From positions 1-35,055 of the forward strand of contig JAJCZF010000010.1 of assembly GCA_029262535.1 (NCBI GenBank): DNA of 35,055 bases, written 5' to 3'. The notes beneath the pieces were generated by a model. The model searched no databases. It was not told where the DNA came from and worked only from the letters and a program-made list of their open reading frames with translations. Numbering within the stretch: the stretch's first letter is position 1; every line of letters begins with the position of its first letter. This stretch comes from Deltaproteobacteria bacterium. GTDB lineage: Bacteria; Desulfobacterota; GWC2-55-46; JAJCZF01. Shown here piece after piece: positions 1 through 9,148 of this stretch. Position numbers and translations under genes: made by a program.

Positions 1-12
1 GGAGGGATAAAG

Positions 13-1212
13 ATGGCCAAGGAAAAGTTTGAAAGGAATAAACCGCATTTAAATGTCGGTACAATCGGCCACGTTGACCACGGCAAGACAACGCTGACGG
101 CTGCGATAACCAAGGTTTTGGCGACACAGGGTCTGGCTGAAAATCTCGCATACGACGCGATTGACAAAGCCCCCGAAGAGCGTGAGCGCGGCGTTACGAT
201 CTCGATCGCTCATGTTGAGTATCAGTCCGAAAGCCGTCATTATGCGCATATCGACTGTCCGGGCCATGCCGATTATGTTAAGAATATGATTACCGGAGCG
301 GCGCAGATGGACGGCGCAATCCTGGTCGTAAGCGCCGCCGACGGTCCGATGCCGCAGACGAGAGAGCATATCCTGCTTGCCCGTCAGGTTGGCGTTCCGT
401 ATATAACAGTATTTTTGAACAAGGTTGACCAGGTAGACGACCCCGAGCTTCTTGAGCTTGTCGAGATGGAGGTGAGAGAGCTTCTTGATGAATATAAGTT
501 CCCGGGCGACGACATTCCGTTTGCTCAGGGCAGCGCTCTTAAGATAGTCGAGTGCGGCTGTGGCAAGAAGGAGTGTGAGTGGTGCGGCGCGATCTACAAT
601 CTGGTAGAGAACCTCGACACTTACATTCCCGAGCCTGTTCGCGTACTTGACAAGCCCTTTCTCATGCCTGTTGAAGATGTCTTTTCGATATCGGGTCGCG
701 GCACGGTTGTTACCGGTCGTATTGAGCGCGGCATAGTCAAGGTCGGCGAAGAGATCGAGATAATCGGCATCAAGGATACCGTCAAGACGATCGTTACGGG
801 CGTAGAGATGTTCAGAAAGCTTCTGGACGAGGGTCGGGCCGGAGACAATGTCGGCTGTCTGCTCCGTGGCACGAAGAAGGAAGATGTTGAGCGCGGTCAG
901 GTACTTGCGGTACCGGGTTCGATCACTCCTCACACAAAGTTCATAAGCGAAGTATATATACTTACGAAGGAAGAGGGCGGTCGTCACACACCGTTCTTCA
1001 AGGGCTATCGTCCTCAGTTTTACTTCAGGACGACCGACGTAACCGGCGTAGCCACTCTGCCCGAAGGTGTTGAGATGGTGATGCCCGGCGATAATGTAAA
1101 TATGGAAGTCGAGCTTATAGCTCCGATAGCGATGGAAGAGGGTCTTAAGTTCGCGATCCGTGAAGGCGGCAGGACCGTCGGCGCGGGCGTCGTAACGAAG
1201 GTAGTTGAATAA
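13..1212 (+). CDS. tuf: Translation elongation factor EF-Tu
   Basis: GTPase that carries aminoacyl-tRNA to the ribosomal A site in the cytoplasm. The 399-aa product has the complete G domain: P-loop GHVDHGKT at residues 19-26, the DCPGH switch II region with its catalytic His near 85, NKVD near 136 and SAL near 175, followed by the two beta-barrel domains. The ATG is preceded by GGAGGG at the very start of the window. The end of the G domain carries a short Cys-rich segment (C181, C183, C188, C191) where E. coli EF-Tu has none. Only 2 nt separate its stop from rpsJ, so the two are surely cotranscribed. The rest of a str-type operon (rpsL, rpsG, fusA) may lie upstream but is not visible. Confidence 0.98.
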   Translation: MAKEKFERNKPHLNVGTIGHVDHGKTTLTAAITKVLATQGLAENLAYDAIDKAPEERERGVTISIAHVEYQSESRHYAHIDCPGHADYVKNMITGAAQMDGAILVVSAADGPMPQTREHILLARQVGVPYITVFLNKVDQVDDPELLELVEMEVRELLDEYKFPGDDIPFAQGSALKIVECGCGKKECEWCGAIYNLVENLDTYIPEPVRVLDKPFLMPVEDVFSISGRGTVVTGRIERGIVKVGEEIEIIGIKDTVKTIVTGVEMFRKLLDEGRAGDNVGCLLRGTKKEDVERGQVLAVPGSITPHTKFISEVYILTKEEGGRHTPFFKGYRPQFYFRTTDVTGVATLPEGVEMVMPGDNVNMEVELIAPIAMEEGLKFAIREGGRTVGAGVVTKVVE

Positions 1213-1214
1213 AA

Positions 1215-1526
1215 GTGGATAATCAAAGCATACGCATACGGCTAAAAGCCTACGACTACAGGCTTCTCGACCGCTCGGTCAAGGAGATAGTGGATACCGC
1301 GCAGCGCACAGGCGCAAGCGTAAAAGGTCCGATACCGCTTCCGACAAGGATCAACAAGTTCTGCGTTTTGAGGTCGCCTCATGTAGACAAGAAGAGCCGG
1401 GAGCAGTTCGAGATGAGGACCCACAAACGTCTGATGGATATTATTGAGCCGACGCAGAATACAGTGGACGCGCTGACAAGGCTGGACTTACCGGCAGGCG
1501 TGGACGTAGAAATTAAATTCGACTAA
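1215..1526 (+). CDS. rpsJ: 30S ribosomal protein S10 (NusE)
   Basis: Head protein of the 30S subunit and, as NusE, the partner of NusB in transcription antitermination. The 103-aa length is normal for the family. GPIPLPTR near residue 39 and RTHKRL near residue 68 are the family's most conserved stretches. The start is GTG, 2 nt after the tuf stop, and no in-frame ATG would give a full N-terminus. It opens the S10 block; the next gene lies after an 89-nt gap that holds a possible hairpin. Confidence 0.97.
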   Translation: MDNQSIRIRLKAYDYRLLDRSVKEIVDTAQRTGASVKGPIPLPTRINKFCVLRSPHVDKKSREQFEMRTHKRLMDIIEPTQNTVDALTRLDLPAGVDVEIKFD

Positions 1527-1546
1527 TCTGCATCAAGTGGGCAGGA

Positions 1547-1575
1547 TGAGGTCTTCTTAAGTAGACGAAACCTCA
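1547..1575 (+). promoter_or_regulatory. Possible hairpin between rpsJ and rplC
   Basis: In the 89-nt gap between rpsJ and rplC, TGAGGT at 1547-1552 pairs with ACCTCA at 1570-1575 around a 17-nt loop. Most junctions in this operon are overlaps or a few bases, so a gap here is unusual. No T-run follows, so it is not an intrinsic terminator. It could be a regulatory or processing structure, or chance. Confidence 0.25.
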
Positions 1576-1615
1576 AAATGTTTACAAAGGTGTCAGGGTA
1601 GGATCGAGACGGATA

Positions 1616-2251
1616 TTGAGTGTTATGGAAGGTATTTTAGGTAAAAAGATAGGTATGACTCATGTCTTTGTGGGCATGAATCAGATCCCGGTTACGGTTG
1701 TTGAGGCCGGCCCGTCTTACGTTGTTCAGAAGAAGACGAAGGCGACTGACGGCTATGAAGCGGTGCAGATCGGTTTTGGCGACAAGAGGCCCTCAAGGGT
1801 TAACAAGCCGCTGACCGGACATTATAAGAAGTACGGCACACCGACGACCTATCATCTTAAAGAGTTCAAGGCTCTTGATATAGATGCGATAAAGCCCGGT
1901 CAGACCATTAAGTGCTCTGACGTCTTTGAGGTTGGTCAGTTCGTTGATGTTACTGGCACCAGCAAGGGCCGCGGTTTCCAGGGTGTTGTAAAACGCTGGA
2001 ACTTCAAGGGCGGCCCGGGCGGACACGGATCCAAGCACGGCAGGACGAGCGGTTCGGTTGGTCAAGGCGCTGACCCCGGCAGGGTTTTCAAGGGAATGAG
2101 AATGCCCGGACAGATGGGTAATAAGCAGATAACCACACAGAATCTCGAGATAGTCGACATCAAGGCAGACGAAAACGTTATCCTTATAAAGGGTGCGCTG
2201 CCCGGTTCGGTTGGTTCTCTCGTAGTAATCAAGAAGGCGTTAAAGAGATGA
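1616..2251 (+). CDS. rplC: 50S ribosomal protein L3
   Basis: Early-assembly 50S protein whose extended loop reaches toward the peptidyl-transferase centre. The 211-aa product opens with the family signature GILGKKIGMT and carries the long central GGPGGHGSKHGRT loop region (about residues 131-145). The TTG at 1616 is used because AGGATCGAG lies a plausible distance upstream. An in-frame ATG at 1625 would give the more usual L3 N-terminus (MEGILGKK) but has no visible Shine-Dalgarno, so the start is uncertain by three codons. It overlaps rplD by 4 nt (ATGA). Confidence 0.96.
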   Translation: MSVMEGILGKKIGMTHVFVGMNQIPVTVVEAGPSYVVQKKTKATDGYEAVQIGFGDKRPSRVNKPLTGHYKKYGTPTTYHLKEFKALDIDAIKPGQTIKCSDVFEVGQFVDVTGTSKGRGFQGVVKRWNFKGGPGGHGSKHGRTSGSVGQGADPGRVFKGMRMPGQMGNKQITTQNLEIVDIKADENVILIKGALPGSVGSLVVIKKALKR

Positions 2252-2856
2252 GGATCGATATATACGATAACACCGGCAGCAAGAAGTCGAGCGCGGATCT
2301 ACCCGAAAAGCTCAACGTTGAGGTGAATGAAGATCTCTTTTACGAGGTCGTAAAGATGCAGATGGCCTGTAAGAGAAGCGGCACCGCATCGACCAAGGGC
2401 AGGAGCGAAGTAAAAGGCTCTAACGCAAAACCCTACAGGCAAAAAGGTACGGGTAATGCCCGCGCCGGTTCCAAGCAGAGCCCGATCTGGAGATCAGGCG
2501 GTACCGTCTTCGGACCCAAGCCGAGAGATTTCTCTTACTCCATGCCGAAGAAGATGGTCAGGGCCGCGCTCAGGTCGGCCATATCCTACAAGGCAAAGGA
2601 AGGTAAGCTCAGAGTGCTCGATTCTCTTGAGATCGCCGAGCCGAAGACCAAGGCCCTGATTGAGATTTTAAAGGCCAATGAAGTAACAAACGCCCTCGTA
2701 GTATCAGAGGCGCCTAATGATAATGTAAAGCTCGCCGCTCGTAATATCAGGGGCGTTAAGTTCCTCTTTACCGGCGGCATTAATGTGTACGACGTACTTA
2801 ACCATGACGTGCTGGTAATCACAAGCGCGTCTCTCGATTCCGTGGGGGCGCTTTAA
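2248..2856 (+). CDS. rplD: 50S ribosomal protein L4
   Basis: 50S protein with a globular domain and a long loop lining the exit tunnel. In E. coli, L4 also represses its own S10 operon. The 202-aa product has the conserved loop RQKGTGNARAGS (about residues 64-75) and the GGTVFGPKPRD segment. The ATG overlaps the rplC stop (ATGA), implying translational coupling. Whether autoregulation exists here is unknown; the hairpin at 1547-1575 upstream of rplC does not visibly resemble the E. coli leader. Confidence 0.97.
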   Translation: MRIDIYDNTGSKKSSADLPEKLNVEVNEDLFYEVVKMQMACKRSGTASTKGRSEVKGSNAKPYRQKGTGNARAGSKQSPIWRSGGTVFGPKPRDFSYSMPKKMVRAALRSAISYKAKEGKLRVLDSLEIAEPKTKALIEILKANEVTNALVVSEAPNDNVKLAARNIRGVKFLFTGGINVYDVLNHDVLVITSASLDSVGAL

Positions 2857-2858
2857 AA

Positions 2859-3155
2859 GTGAAAGACGCATTCGCAGTTATTAAAAAACCGGTAATAACC
2901 GAAAAAACCGCGGCCTTAAGCGCCGATGGTAATAAGATAGTCTTCTGGGTAAATCTGAAGGCGAATAAGCATGAGATAAAGCAGGCAGTAGAGTCGATTT
3001 TCGAGGTTAAGGTTGCAGGTGTAAATACCCAGCGCGTCGCCGGTAAGACGAAGCGTCTCGGTAAATATGCAGGCAAAACCCCGATGCGCAAGAAGGCGTT
3101 TATCACTCTGGCCGAGGGCGAGTCCATAGAGGACATCGTCTCACAGGTACAGTAA
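2859..3155 (+). CDS. rplW: 50S ribosomal protein L23
   Basis: Exit-site 50S protein and docking point for trigger factor and SRP. The 98-aa length is typical. The N-terminus with KKPVITEKTA near residue 9 and the internal ANKHEIKQAVE near residue 36 are family hallmarks. The start is GTG, 2 nt after the rplD stop; the next in-frame ATG would delete most of the fold. Confidence 0.97.
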   Translation: MKDAFAVIKKPVITEKTAALSADGNKIVFWVNLKANKHEIKQAVESIFEVKVAGVNTQRVAGKTKRLGKYAGKTPMRKKAFITLAEGESIEDIVSQVQ

Positions 3156-3180
3156 ATTTTTTTAAGGAATATATAGAGTT

Positions 3181-4008
3181 ATGCCAGTAAGAAAGCTAAA
3201 ACCAACATCACCGGGCGTACGCGGAATGAGCGTGCTTGTTGTGCCTGGTCTCTCCAAAGAGAGGCCGCTAAAGGCCCTGACCGCTCCCATAAAGAGTTCG
3301 GGCGGCAGGAATAACAACGGACGCATTACCACTCGCTGGAGAGGCGGCGGTCACAAGCGTATCTACCGTATAATCGACTTTAAGAGGACCAAGCGCGGCA
3401 TTCCCGCAACGGTACAGGCGATTGAGTATGACCCGAACCGTTCTTGTAATATAGCTCTTCTCTTTTATGCCGATGGCGAGAAGGCCTATATACTGGCCCC
3501 CGAAGGCGTAGCGCCAGGCGACCGTGTCGAGGCCGGCGAAGATGCCGATATCAGGCCTGGCAATGCCCTTCCGATCAGGAAGATTCCGCTCGGTTCGCAT
3601 ATCCACAATATCGAATTAAAGGTTGGAAAAGGCGGACAGATGGTCAGGAGCGCCGGAATATACGCGCAGCTCATGGCCAAAGAAGGCAAGTTCGCCAATA
3701 TAAAACTTCCCTCCGGTGAGGTAAGGCTCGTACATCTCGATTGTTACGCAACTGTCGGAGTAGTCGGAAACCACGAGCACGAGAATGTCACCGTAGGCAA
3801 GGCTGGCAGAAGCCGCTGGATGGGCCGCATGCCAGGCGTCAGGGGTGTCGTTATGAACCCGGTCGATCACCCGCACGGTGGTGGTGAAGGTAGAAGTAAG
3901 GGTGGCAACCACCCGTCGAGCCCGTGGGGGCAGCCGGCAAAGGGTTATAGAACGCGAAAGAAGAAGAAGCATTCGAGTAAGTATATAGTTTCCAGGAAGA
4001 AACGTTAA
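3181..4008 (+). CDS. rplB: 50S ribosomal protein L2
   Basis: Large-subunit core protein needed for subunit joining and peptidyl-transferase activity. The 275-aa product is full length, with the N-terminal region around [20 protein letters not shown] (about residues 40-59) and the conserved C-terminal [17 protein letters not shown], which contains the functionally important His of the HPHGGG motif. The basic tail ([18 protein letters not shown]) is normal. It starts at ATG 25 nt after rplW, with AAGGAA upstream. Confidence 0.98.
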   Translation: MPVRKLKPTSPGVRGMSVLVVPGLSKERPLKALTAPIKSSGGRNNNGRITTRWRGGGHKRIYRIIDFKRTKRGIPATVQAIEYDPNRSCNIALLFYADGEKAYILAPEGVAPGDRVEAGEDADIRPGNALPIRKIPLGSHIHNIELKVGKGGQMVRSAGIYAQLMAKEGKFANIKLPSGEVRLVHLDCYATVGVVGNHEHENVTVGKAGRSRWMGRMPGVRGVVMNPVDHPHGGGEGRSKGGNHPSSPWGQPAKGYRTRKKKKHSSKYIVSRKKR

Positions 4009-4032
4009 TTATTAAGCATTTGGGAGATCGTA

Positions 4033-4308
4033 GTGCGTTCAGCTAAAAAAGGACCGTTTATAGATGACCATCTCGTAAAGAAGGTCACAAAGGCCGCCGA
4101 AGCAGGTACAAGGCAGGCGATAAAGACCTGGTCGAGAAGGTCGATGATCATACCGGAGATGGTAGGGCTTACAATTGCCGTGCATAACGGCAAAAAACAT
4201 ATCCCGGTATTTGTCACTGAAAATATGGTTGGTCACAAGCTTGGCGAGTTTTCGCCGACCCGTACCTTCCACGGACATGCAGGCGGCAAGAAGTCAAAAG
4301 GCCGCTAA
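4033..4308 (+). CDS. rpsS: 30S ribosomal protein S19
   Basis: 30S head protein that contacts S13 and the A-site finger. The 91-aa product begins with [10 protein letters not shown] and ends with the [13 protein letters not shown] motif, both diagnostic. The start is GTG with GGGAG about 8 nt upstream; the N-terminal Arg-Ser directly after the start matches the processed family N-terminus. It is followed by a 96-nt gap, one of the longest in the cluster. Confidence 0.97.
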   Translation: MRSAKKGPFIDDHLVKKVTKAAEAGTRQAIKTWSRRSMIIPEMVGLTIAVHNGKKHIPVFVTENMVGHKLGEFSPTRTFHGHAGGKKSKGR

Positions 4309-4337
4309 GCTCCAGGGTCTATAGGGTTGTAGAGAAA

Positions 4338-4364
4338 AGACCTTATTACTTATTGGTCTAATAA
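4338..4364 (+). promoter_or_regulatory. Possible alternative hairpins in the rpsS-rplV gap
   Basis: Two mutually exclusive stems can form. AGACC (4338-4342) pairs with GGTCT (4355-4359), or TTATTA (4343-4348) pairs with TAATAA (4359-4364). Downstream, CCCC at 4376-4379 can pair with GGGG at 4390-4393, just before the rplV Shine-Dalgarno AGGA. The gap is 96 nt long. Together this could be a translational control element for rplV, but the stems are short and chance is a real alternative. Confidence 0.22.
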
Positions 4365-4404
4365 CAGAAAAAGAGCCCCGCGATATTATGGGGAGGAAAA
4401 GATT

Positions 4405-4752
4405 ATGGAATCAAGAGCTACAGCAAAATATGTTAAGGTTGGCCCTCGCAAGGCCAGGCTGGTCGCGGACCAGATCAGAGGCGCTAATGTCACAGAGGCA
4501 TTTACACTTCTTAAACTCTCGAACAAGGCCGTGAGCAAGGATATTACCAAGGTCCTGAAGAGCGCGGTGGCCAATGCCGAGAATAATAACGAGCTTGATG
4601 TAGACACCCTTTATGTCAAGACTGCTTATGTCGATGGCGGTCCGACCGCAAAGCGTATGCAGCCGAGGGCCATGGGGCGTGGATATATGATTAGAAAAAG
4701 ATCGAGCCATATAACTATAGTGCTCGACGAGTTATCAGAGAAAGGCAGGTAG
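4405..4752 (+). CDS. rplV: 50S ribosomal protein L22
   Basis: 50S protein whose beta-hairpin lines the exit tunnel, a site where macrolide-resistance changes occur in other species. The 115-aa product shows [19 protein letters not shown] near the N-terminus and the hairpin segment [19 protein letters not shown] near residues 75-93. The ATG has a strong GGGGAGGA 8-9 nt upstream. It is followed after 2 nt by rpsC. Confidence 0.97.
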   Translation: MESRATAKYVKVGPRKARLVADQIRGANVTEAFTLLKLSNKAVSKDITKVLKSAVANAENNNELDVDTLYVKTAYVDGGPTAKRMQPRAMGRGYMIRKRSSHITIVLDELSEKGR

Positions 4753-4754
4753 TT

Positions 4755-5411
4755 TTGGGTCAAAAGGTACATCCTATAGGCTTTAGGGTCGGCATTTATA
4801 AAGATTGGCTCTCGCGTTGGTACGGCGGCAAGAATTACGCTTCCTTCCTGCATGAGGACCTTGAAATAAGAAACTTTATTAAGAAGAAGCTCTTTCACGC
4901 CGGTATAGCCAAGACCGAAATCGAGAGAACCTCAGATAATATTAGGATAGCGATACATACGGCAAGGCCCGGCCTGGTAATAGGTCGTCGCGGCGCTGAA
5001 GTGGACGTCATTAAGAAAGAGCTCATTGCAATGACATCCAAAGATATAAATATAGATATAGTCGAGATAAGAAAACCCGATCTCGAGGCGCAGCTTGTAG
5101 CCGAAAATATAACCACGCAGCTTGAGCGCAGGGTATCTTTCAGACGCGCCATGAAGAAGGCGGTAACCAGCTCGACCCGTATGGGAGCGCTTGGAATAAA
5201 GATAACCTGCGGCGGCCGTCTTGGCGGCGCTGAGATTGCCAGGACCGAGTGGTACAGGGAGGGCAGGGTTCCTCTTCACACACTCAGGGCCGATATCGAC
5301 TACGGTGTTGCAGAGGCTAAGACCACATACGGAATAATCGGCGTCAAGGTGCTGATATATAAGGGTGAAGTTACAGAGCATCCCAATACTAATTCCGCTA
5401 AAGATAAGTAA
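4755..5411 (+). CDS. rpsC: 30S ribosomal protein S3
   Basis: 30S protein at the mRNA entry channel. The 218-aa product has the N-terminal [13 protein letters not shown], a KH domain with GRRGAEVD (GxxG loop) near residue 76, and the C-terminal signature [18 protein letters not shown]. The start is TTG, 2 nt after the rplV stop, with AGGCAGG upstream; the N-terminal Gly-Gln fits the family exactly. The run around nt 5040-5070 encodes four Ile in nine codons, all ATA, a codon rare in highly expressed genes of enterics. Confidence 0.97.
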   Translation: MGQKVHPIGFRVGIYKDWLSRWYGGKNYASFLHEDLEIRNFIKKKLFHAGIAKTEIERTSDNIRIAIHTARPGLVIGRRGAEVDVIKKELIAMTSKDINIDIVEIRKPDLEAQLVAENITTQLERRVSFRRAMKKAVTSSTRMGALGIKITCGGRLGGAEIARTEWYREGRVPLHTLRADIDYGVAEAKTTYGIIGVKVLIYKGEVTEHPNTNSAKDK

Positions 5412-5448
5412 TTTTTTAAAAGATTAACGATAGAGAGGCTTTTTTAAG

Positions 5449-5862
5449 ATGTTAATGCCCAAGAGAGTAAAATTTAGAAAAGAGCAACGCGGTAAGCGTG
5501 CAGGTAAGGCCCAGAGGGGCTCTACCCTCAGCTTCGGCTCTTTCGGCCTCAAGGCGACAGGCGTTGGTTGGGTTACGGCCCAGCAGATCGAAGCCGCGCG
5601 TCGTGTTATGACACGTCACGTCAAGAGGGGCGGAAAGATATGGATTCGCGTCTTTCCCGCCAAGCCGATTAGTAAAAAACCTGCTGAAACAAGAATGGGT
5701 AGTGGTAAGGGAGCGCCCGAGTCATGGGTGGCTATTATCAAACCCGGTAAGATATTATATGAGATGGAGGGCGTCCCGATCGACGTAGCGAAGGAGGCCT
5801 TCAGGCTCGCCGCGCACAAGTTTCCGATCCCGATGACCTTTGTCGAAAGGGATGAACTGTGA
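5449..5862 (+). CDS. rplP: 50S ribosomal protein L16
   Basis: 50S protein that helps position A-site tRNA. The 137-aa product starts [15 protein letters not shown], the usual bacterial opening, and includes [17 protein letters not shown] near residue 84. ATG at 5449 has AGAGAGG about 10 nt upstream; the second ATG two codons later is less well placed. The stop overlaps the rpmC start (GTGA). Confidence 0.97.
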   Translation: MLMPKRVKFRKEQRGKRAGKAQRGSTLSFGSFGLKATGVGWVTAQQIEAARRVMTRHVKRGGKIWIRVFPAKPISKKPAETRMGSGKGAPESWVAIIKPGKILYEMEGVPIDVAKEAFRLAAHKFPIPMTFVERDEL

Positions 5863-6059
5863 AATCTTCAGATATTAGAAATATGAAGCCCGAGGATCTT
5901 GAGGCGAAAGAGAAAGAGCTGCGCAGGGAGCTTTTTAACCTGAAGTTGCAGAACGCAACCGGACAGGCTGAGAACCCGATCAGGATTAAATTGCTTAAGA
6001 AAGACATCGCGAGGGTTCAGACCATCGCCAACGAGAACAAAGTGGAGGCCGCGTCTTGA
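5859..6059 (+). CDS. rpmC: 50S ribosomal protein L29
   Basis: Small helical-hairpin protein at the exit-site rim near L23. The 66-aa product shows the [18 protein letters not shown] helix followed by a second basic helix, as expected. The start is GTG inside the rplP stop (GTGA), and its own stop overlaps the rpsQ start (TTGA), so rplP-rpmC-rpsQ are translationally coupled. Confidence 0.95.
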   Translation: MKSSDIRNMKPEDLEAKEKELRRELFNLKLQNATGQAENPIRIKLLKKDIARVQTIANENKVEAAS

Positions 6060-6313
6060 GCACTTCGTTAGATAGAAAAACACTTACAGGCACCGTCGTA
6101 TCTTCCGGCATGGACAAGTCCGTGGTCGTTTCGATAGAGACGTTGAAAAAACATCCCTTATACGGCAAGTATATGAAGCGCAGCATAAGGTATATGGCTC
6201 ACGACGAAAAGAACGAGTGCGGCAACGACGACAAGGTCGAGATTGAAGAATGCCGCCCGCTCTCCAAGCGCAAGAACTGGCTCGTTAAGAGGATACTGGA
6301 GAAGGCCAAATGA
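6056..6313 (+). CDS. rpsQ: 30S ribosomal protein S17
   Basis: OB-fold 30S primary-assembly protein. The 85-aa product has [18 protein letters not shown] and the later [20 protein letters not shown] segment diagnostic of S17. It starts at TTG overlapping the rpmC stop by 4 nt, with GGAGG about 8 nt upstream inside rpmC. The stop overlaps the rplN start (ATGA). Confidence 0.97.
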   Translation: MSTSLDRKTLTGTVVSSGMDKSVVVSIETLKKHPLYGKYMKRSIRYMAHDEKNECGNDDKVEIEECRPLSKRKNWLVKRILEKAK

Positions 6314-6678
6314 TTCAGCTCAATACGCGGCTTAAGGTCGCGGACAATTCCGGCGCAAAGAGGGTATCTTGTATACGCGTGGTCGGAGCGTCCAATAAAA
6401 TGTTCGCCGTAATAGGCGACGTTATCGTGGCCAATATCAAAGAGGCCGTACACGATGGCAAGGTAAAAAAGGGTGAAGTCGTTCGCTGTGTAGTCGTTCG
6501 CACGGTTAAGGCTACCAAGCGTGCCGACGGTTCCAGCATAAGGTTCGATGAGAACTCCGTCGTCATAATCAATAAGGACAACGAGCCGATCGGTACGCGT
6601 ATATTCGGCCCGGTGGCCAGAGAATTAAGGGCCAAGAAATTTATGAGGATCGTCTCTCTCGCTCCGGAGGTTCTGTAA
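6310..6678 (+). CDS. rplN: 50S ribosomal protein L14
   Basis: 50S protein at the subunit interface. The 122-aa length is exactly typical; it opens with [18 protein letters not shown] and ends with the [12 protein letters not shown] tail of the family. The ATG overlaps the rpsQ stop (ATGA). rplX begins 1 nt after its stop. Confidence 0.98.
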   Translation: MIQLNTRLKVADNSGAKRVSCIRVVGASNKMFAVIGDVIVANIKEAVHDGKVKKGEVVRCVVVRTVKATKRADGSSIRFDENSVVIINKDNEPIGTRIFGPVARELRAKKFMRIVSLAPEVL

Positions 6679-6679
6679 G

Positions 6680-7009
6680 ATGTGTGCAACAGCTTTTAGG
6701 ATAAGAAAAGACGACCAGGTAATGGTCGTTTCAGGCAAGGAAAAAGGCAAGACCGGCAAGGTTATGTCCGTAAATGCAATAAAGAATACGGTAATGATCG
6801 AAAAGGTAAATATAGTAAAGAAGCACCAGAAGCCTAATCAGCAGCAGGGTCAGGGCGGCATAGTCGAGAAAGAGGCTTCCATACACCTTTCTAATGTTAT
6901 GGTGCTCTGTGCCAAATGCGGCAAGCCGGTCCGCGTCGGGAGAAAGTATCTCGAAGACGGCGTCAAGGTCAGGTTCTGTAAGAAGTGCGGAGAGGTTATA
7001 GACAAATGA
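6680..7009 (+). CDS. rplX: 50S ribosomal protein L24, Zn-ribbon form
   Basis: 50S assembly-initiator protein with a KOW fold. The 109-aa product has the KOW segment [13 protein letters not shown] (about residues 16-28) and a C-terminal four-cysteine ribbon: C77xxC80 and C100xxC103. Many bacterial L24 proteins carry this tail while E. coli L24 does not. ATG at 6680 gives a short [12 protein letters not shown] lead-in. The stop overlaps the rplE start (ATGA). Confidence 0.96.
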   Translation: MCATAFRIRKDDQVMVVSGKEKGKTGKVMSVNAIKNTVMIEKVNIVKKHQKPNQQQGQGGIVEKEASIHLSNVMVLCAKCGKPVRVGRKYLEDGVKVRFCKKCGEVIDK

Positions 7010-7551
7010 GTCCGAGGATAAAAGATCAATATCAAAAGGACGTAGTTCCGGCCCTGATGAAGGACTTCTCCTTCACCAATATTATGCAAGTGCCGAGACT
7101 CGAAAAGATAGTCGTTAATATGGGGCTCGGAGAGGCCGTAAAAGATAGCAAGATTGTCGAGTCCGCCGTGCGCGACCTGACTATGATAGTGGCCCAGAAG
7201 CCGGTCGTAACACGCGCACGCCGCTCCATTGCGAACTTTAAACTTCGCGCCGGAGTGCCGATTGGATGTAAGGTCACGCTCAGGGGTACTCGCATGTACG
7301 AGTTCTACGACCGCCTCGTTAACTTCTCTATTCCGAGGATCAGAGATTTTCGCGGCCTTAGCGACAAGAGCTTTGACGGACGCGGCAACTTTACGATGGG
7401 CTTGAAAGACCAGCTGATTTTTCCTGAGATCGAGTACGACCAGATCGACAGGTTGCAGGGTATGAATATAACGATAGCGACCACGGCGTCAAGCGACGAC
7501 GAGGCCAAGGCACTTCTCAAACATATGGGAATGCCCTTTAGAAGTAAATAG
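7006..7551 (+). CDS. rplE: 50S ribosomal protein L5
   Basis: 5S rRNA-binding protein of the central protuberance. The 181-aa product has [15 protein letters not shown] near residue 35, the [12 protein letters not shown] segment and the [10 protein letters not shown] motif, all characteristic. ATG at 7006 is preferred over a longer in-frame GTG at 6985, because it forms the ATGA overlap with rplX and begins with SPRIKDQY, a normal L5 N-terminus. The seven extra residues from the GTG would lie inside the coding end of rplX. Confidence 0.97.
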   Translation: MSPRIKDQYQKDVVPALMKDFSFTNIMQVPRLEKIVVNMGLGEAVKDSKIVESAVRDLTMIVAQKPVVTRARRSIANFKLRAGVPIGCKVTLRGTRMYEFYDRLVNFSIPRIRDFRGLSDKSFDGRGNFTMGLKDQLIFPEIEYDQIDRLQGMNITIATTASSDDEAKALLKHMGMPFRSK

Positions 7552-7567
7552 ATTCGGAGGAATTTTT

Positions 7568-7753
7568 TTGGCAAGGAAATCATTAATAGCCAAGTGCGGC
7601 AGGAAGAACAAGTTCAAGGTACGGGAGTATAACCGTTGTCCGGTATGCGGACGTCCCAAGGCCTTTTATCGCAAGTTTAAGCTCTGCAGGATATGCTTCA
7701 GGTCGATGGCCCTCAAGGGCCTTCTCCCCGGCGTAACCAAGTCGAGCTGGTAA
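7568..7753 (+). CDS. rpsN: 30S ribosomal protein S14, zinc (type Z) form
   Basis: 30S head protein. The 61-aa length and two CxxC pairs (C24/C27 and C40/C43) identify the short zinc-binding form rather than the roughly 100-aa cysteine-free form. It starts at TTG with CGGAGG about 8 nt upstream, giving the standard MARKS N-terminus. Gaps of 16 and 21 nt separate it from rplE and rpsH. Confidence 0.97.
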   Translation: MARKSLIAKCGRKNKFKVREYNRCPVCGRPKAFYRKFKLCRICFRSMALKGLLPGVTKSSW

Positions 7754-7774
7754 CTTAATTCGGAGTATATAATT

Positions 7775-8176
7775 ATGTCTATGACTGATCCGCTTGCGGA
7801 TATGCTTACACGTATAAGAAACGCTCAGCAGGCTGGACACAAAGAGGCGGTAATGCCGCTTTCCAGCGTAAAGGGCGAGGTCGCAAGGGTCCTTAAGGAA
7901 GAGGGCTACATAACCGACTGCGCTATCATTGAGGACGCAGTTCAGGGTTCCTTAAAGATTACTCTTAAATACGTTGGCGAAGAGAGAGAAAGAGCAATAA
8001 CCAATATCAAGCGCGAGAGCAGGCCCGGCCTCAGGAAGTATGTCGGCTCTGGCGATATACCGAAGATCCTTAACGGTCTCGGCGTTGCTGTCGTAAGCAC
8101 CTCAAGCGGTGTGATGACCGGTGAGGACGCAAGGAAGAAGGGGCTCGGCGGCGAGCTTCTACTCAGCATCTATTAG
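7775..8176 (+). CDS. rpsH: 30S ribosomal protein S8
   Basis: Central-domain 16S rRNA-binding protein; in E. coli it represses the spc operon. The 133-aa product begins MSMTDPLADMLTRIRNA and contains the C-terminal STSSGVMTGEDARKKGLGGELL signature. ATG at 7775 has CGGAG about 9 nt upstream; a second ATG at 7781 is too far from it. Confidence 0.97.
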   Translation: MSMTDPLADMLTRIRNAQQAGHKEAVMPLSSVKGEVARVLKEEGYITDCAIIEDAVQGSLKITLKYVGEERERAITNIKRESRPGLRKYVGSGDIPKILNGLGVAVVSTSSGVMTGEDARKKGLGGELLLSIY

Positions 8177-8206
8177 CTTTTAGAGTAAATTTAAGGGAAT
8201 TAAAGA

Positions 8207-8752
8207 ATGTCAAGAATAGGCGTATTGCCGATAAACGTACCCACAGGCGTTGAAGTAACACTGTCGGGAGCGGACGTGAAAGTAAAAGGACCCAAGGGCG
8301 AGCTTGATCTTACCGTAAGGGAAGAGATCACCGTCGCCTTAGATGGAGCGCAGGTATCCGTAGGCCGCGTTGACGACACCAGGAGTTCGAGGGCGTTACA
8401 CGGACTCTCCAGGTCGCTCATCGCCAATATGATTAAGGGTGTTAGCGAGGGTTTTGAAAAGAGGCTTGAGATCGTAGGCGTTGGATACAAGGCAGAAGCT
8501 TCGGGGGGTACCCTGAAGCTCCTGCTCGGTTTCTCGCATCCTATAGACTATAAGTTACCCAAGGGAATTACAGCCGAGGTCGAGAGGCTTACAACTGTAA
8601 TACTACGCGGTTATGATAAACAGCTACTCGGCCAGACGGCCGCTGAGGTAAGGTCGTTTCGTCCGCCGGAGCCCTATAAGGGCAAGGGTGTTAAGTACGC
8701 AGATGAGACCATTAGACGCAAGGCCGGTAAAGCCGGTAAGGTTGGGGGTTAA
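8207..8752 (+). CDS. rplF: 50S ribosomal protein L6
   Basis: 50S protein near the factor-binding site, made of two repeated domains. The 181-aa product starts MSRIGVLPI and carries the second-domain region [10 protein letters not shown] with the C-terminal [15 protein letters not shown], both diagnostic. ATG has AAGGGA upstream; rplR follows after 5 nt. Confidence 0.98.
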   Translation: MSRIGVLPINVPTGVEVTLSGADVKVKGPKGELDLTVREEITVALDGAQVSVGRVDDTRSSRALHGLSRSLIANMIKGVSEGFEKRLEIVGVGYKAEASGGTLKLLLGFSHPIDYKLPKGITAEVERLTTVILRGYDKQLLGQTAAEVRSFRPPEPYKGKGVKYADETIRRKAGKAGKVGG

Positions 8753-8757
8753 TAGAT

Positions 8758-9129
8758 ATGGGTCGCGTACAGGATAAGCACGAAGGGCTTAAGAAGAGAA
8801 AAGCTCGCGTAGGCAGAAAGATAAAGAAGGCCGCAGGGTCAAGGCTCAGGCTAAACGTAGTCAGGTCCAACAAGCACATTTATGCAAATGTAGTGGATGA
8901 TATAGCCGGTAAGACAGTTGTCTCCGCCTCTACAATAGTAACTGATATAAAGACTGAGGTAGCTGAACTCGACAAGACCGCGGCCGCAAAGTTGGTCGGC
9001 GAGCGTGTCGGCGCCCTCGCAATTAAAAACGGTATAAGCGAAGTGGTATTCGACCGGGGTGGCAATCTCTATCACGGCAGGGTCAAGGCACTTGCCGATG
9101 GAGCACGTGAAGCCGGTCTTAAGTTTTAA
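8758..9129 (+). CDS. rplR: 50S ribosomal protein L18
   Basis: 5S rRNA-binding protein. The 123-aa product has the basic N-terminal arm, then [20 protein letters not shown] near residue 29 and the C-terminal [24 protein letters not shown] signature. The ATG follows closely after rplF with a G-rich ribosome binding site inside the rplF end. Confidence 0.97.
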   Translation: MGRVQDKHEGLKKRKARVGRKIKKAAGSRLRLNVVRSNKHIYANVVDDIAGKTVVSASTIVTDIKTEVAELDKTAAAKLVGERVGALAIKNGISEVVFDRGGNLYHGRVKALADGAREAGLKF

Positions 9130-9148
9130 ATTATAAGGGAGAGTACTT

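Noticed and set aside
49..987. 312-aa open frame antisense to tuf
   Set aside because: It is the mirror of a strongly biased coding sequence, has no ribosome site or family resemblance, and tuf is certain on the plus strand.
6985..7005. Upstream GTG start for rplE
   Set aside because: The added residues lie in the coding end of rplX and do not fit the family; ATG 7006 gives an ATGA junction and a normal N-terminus.
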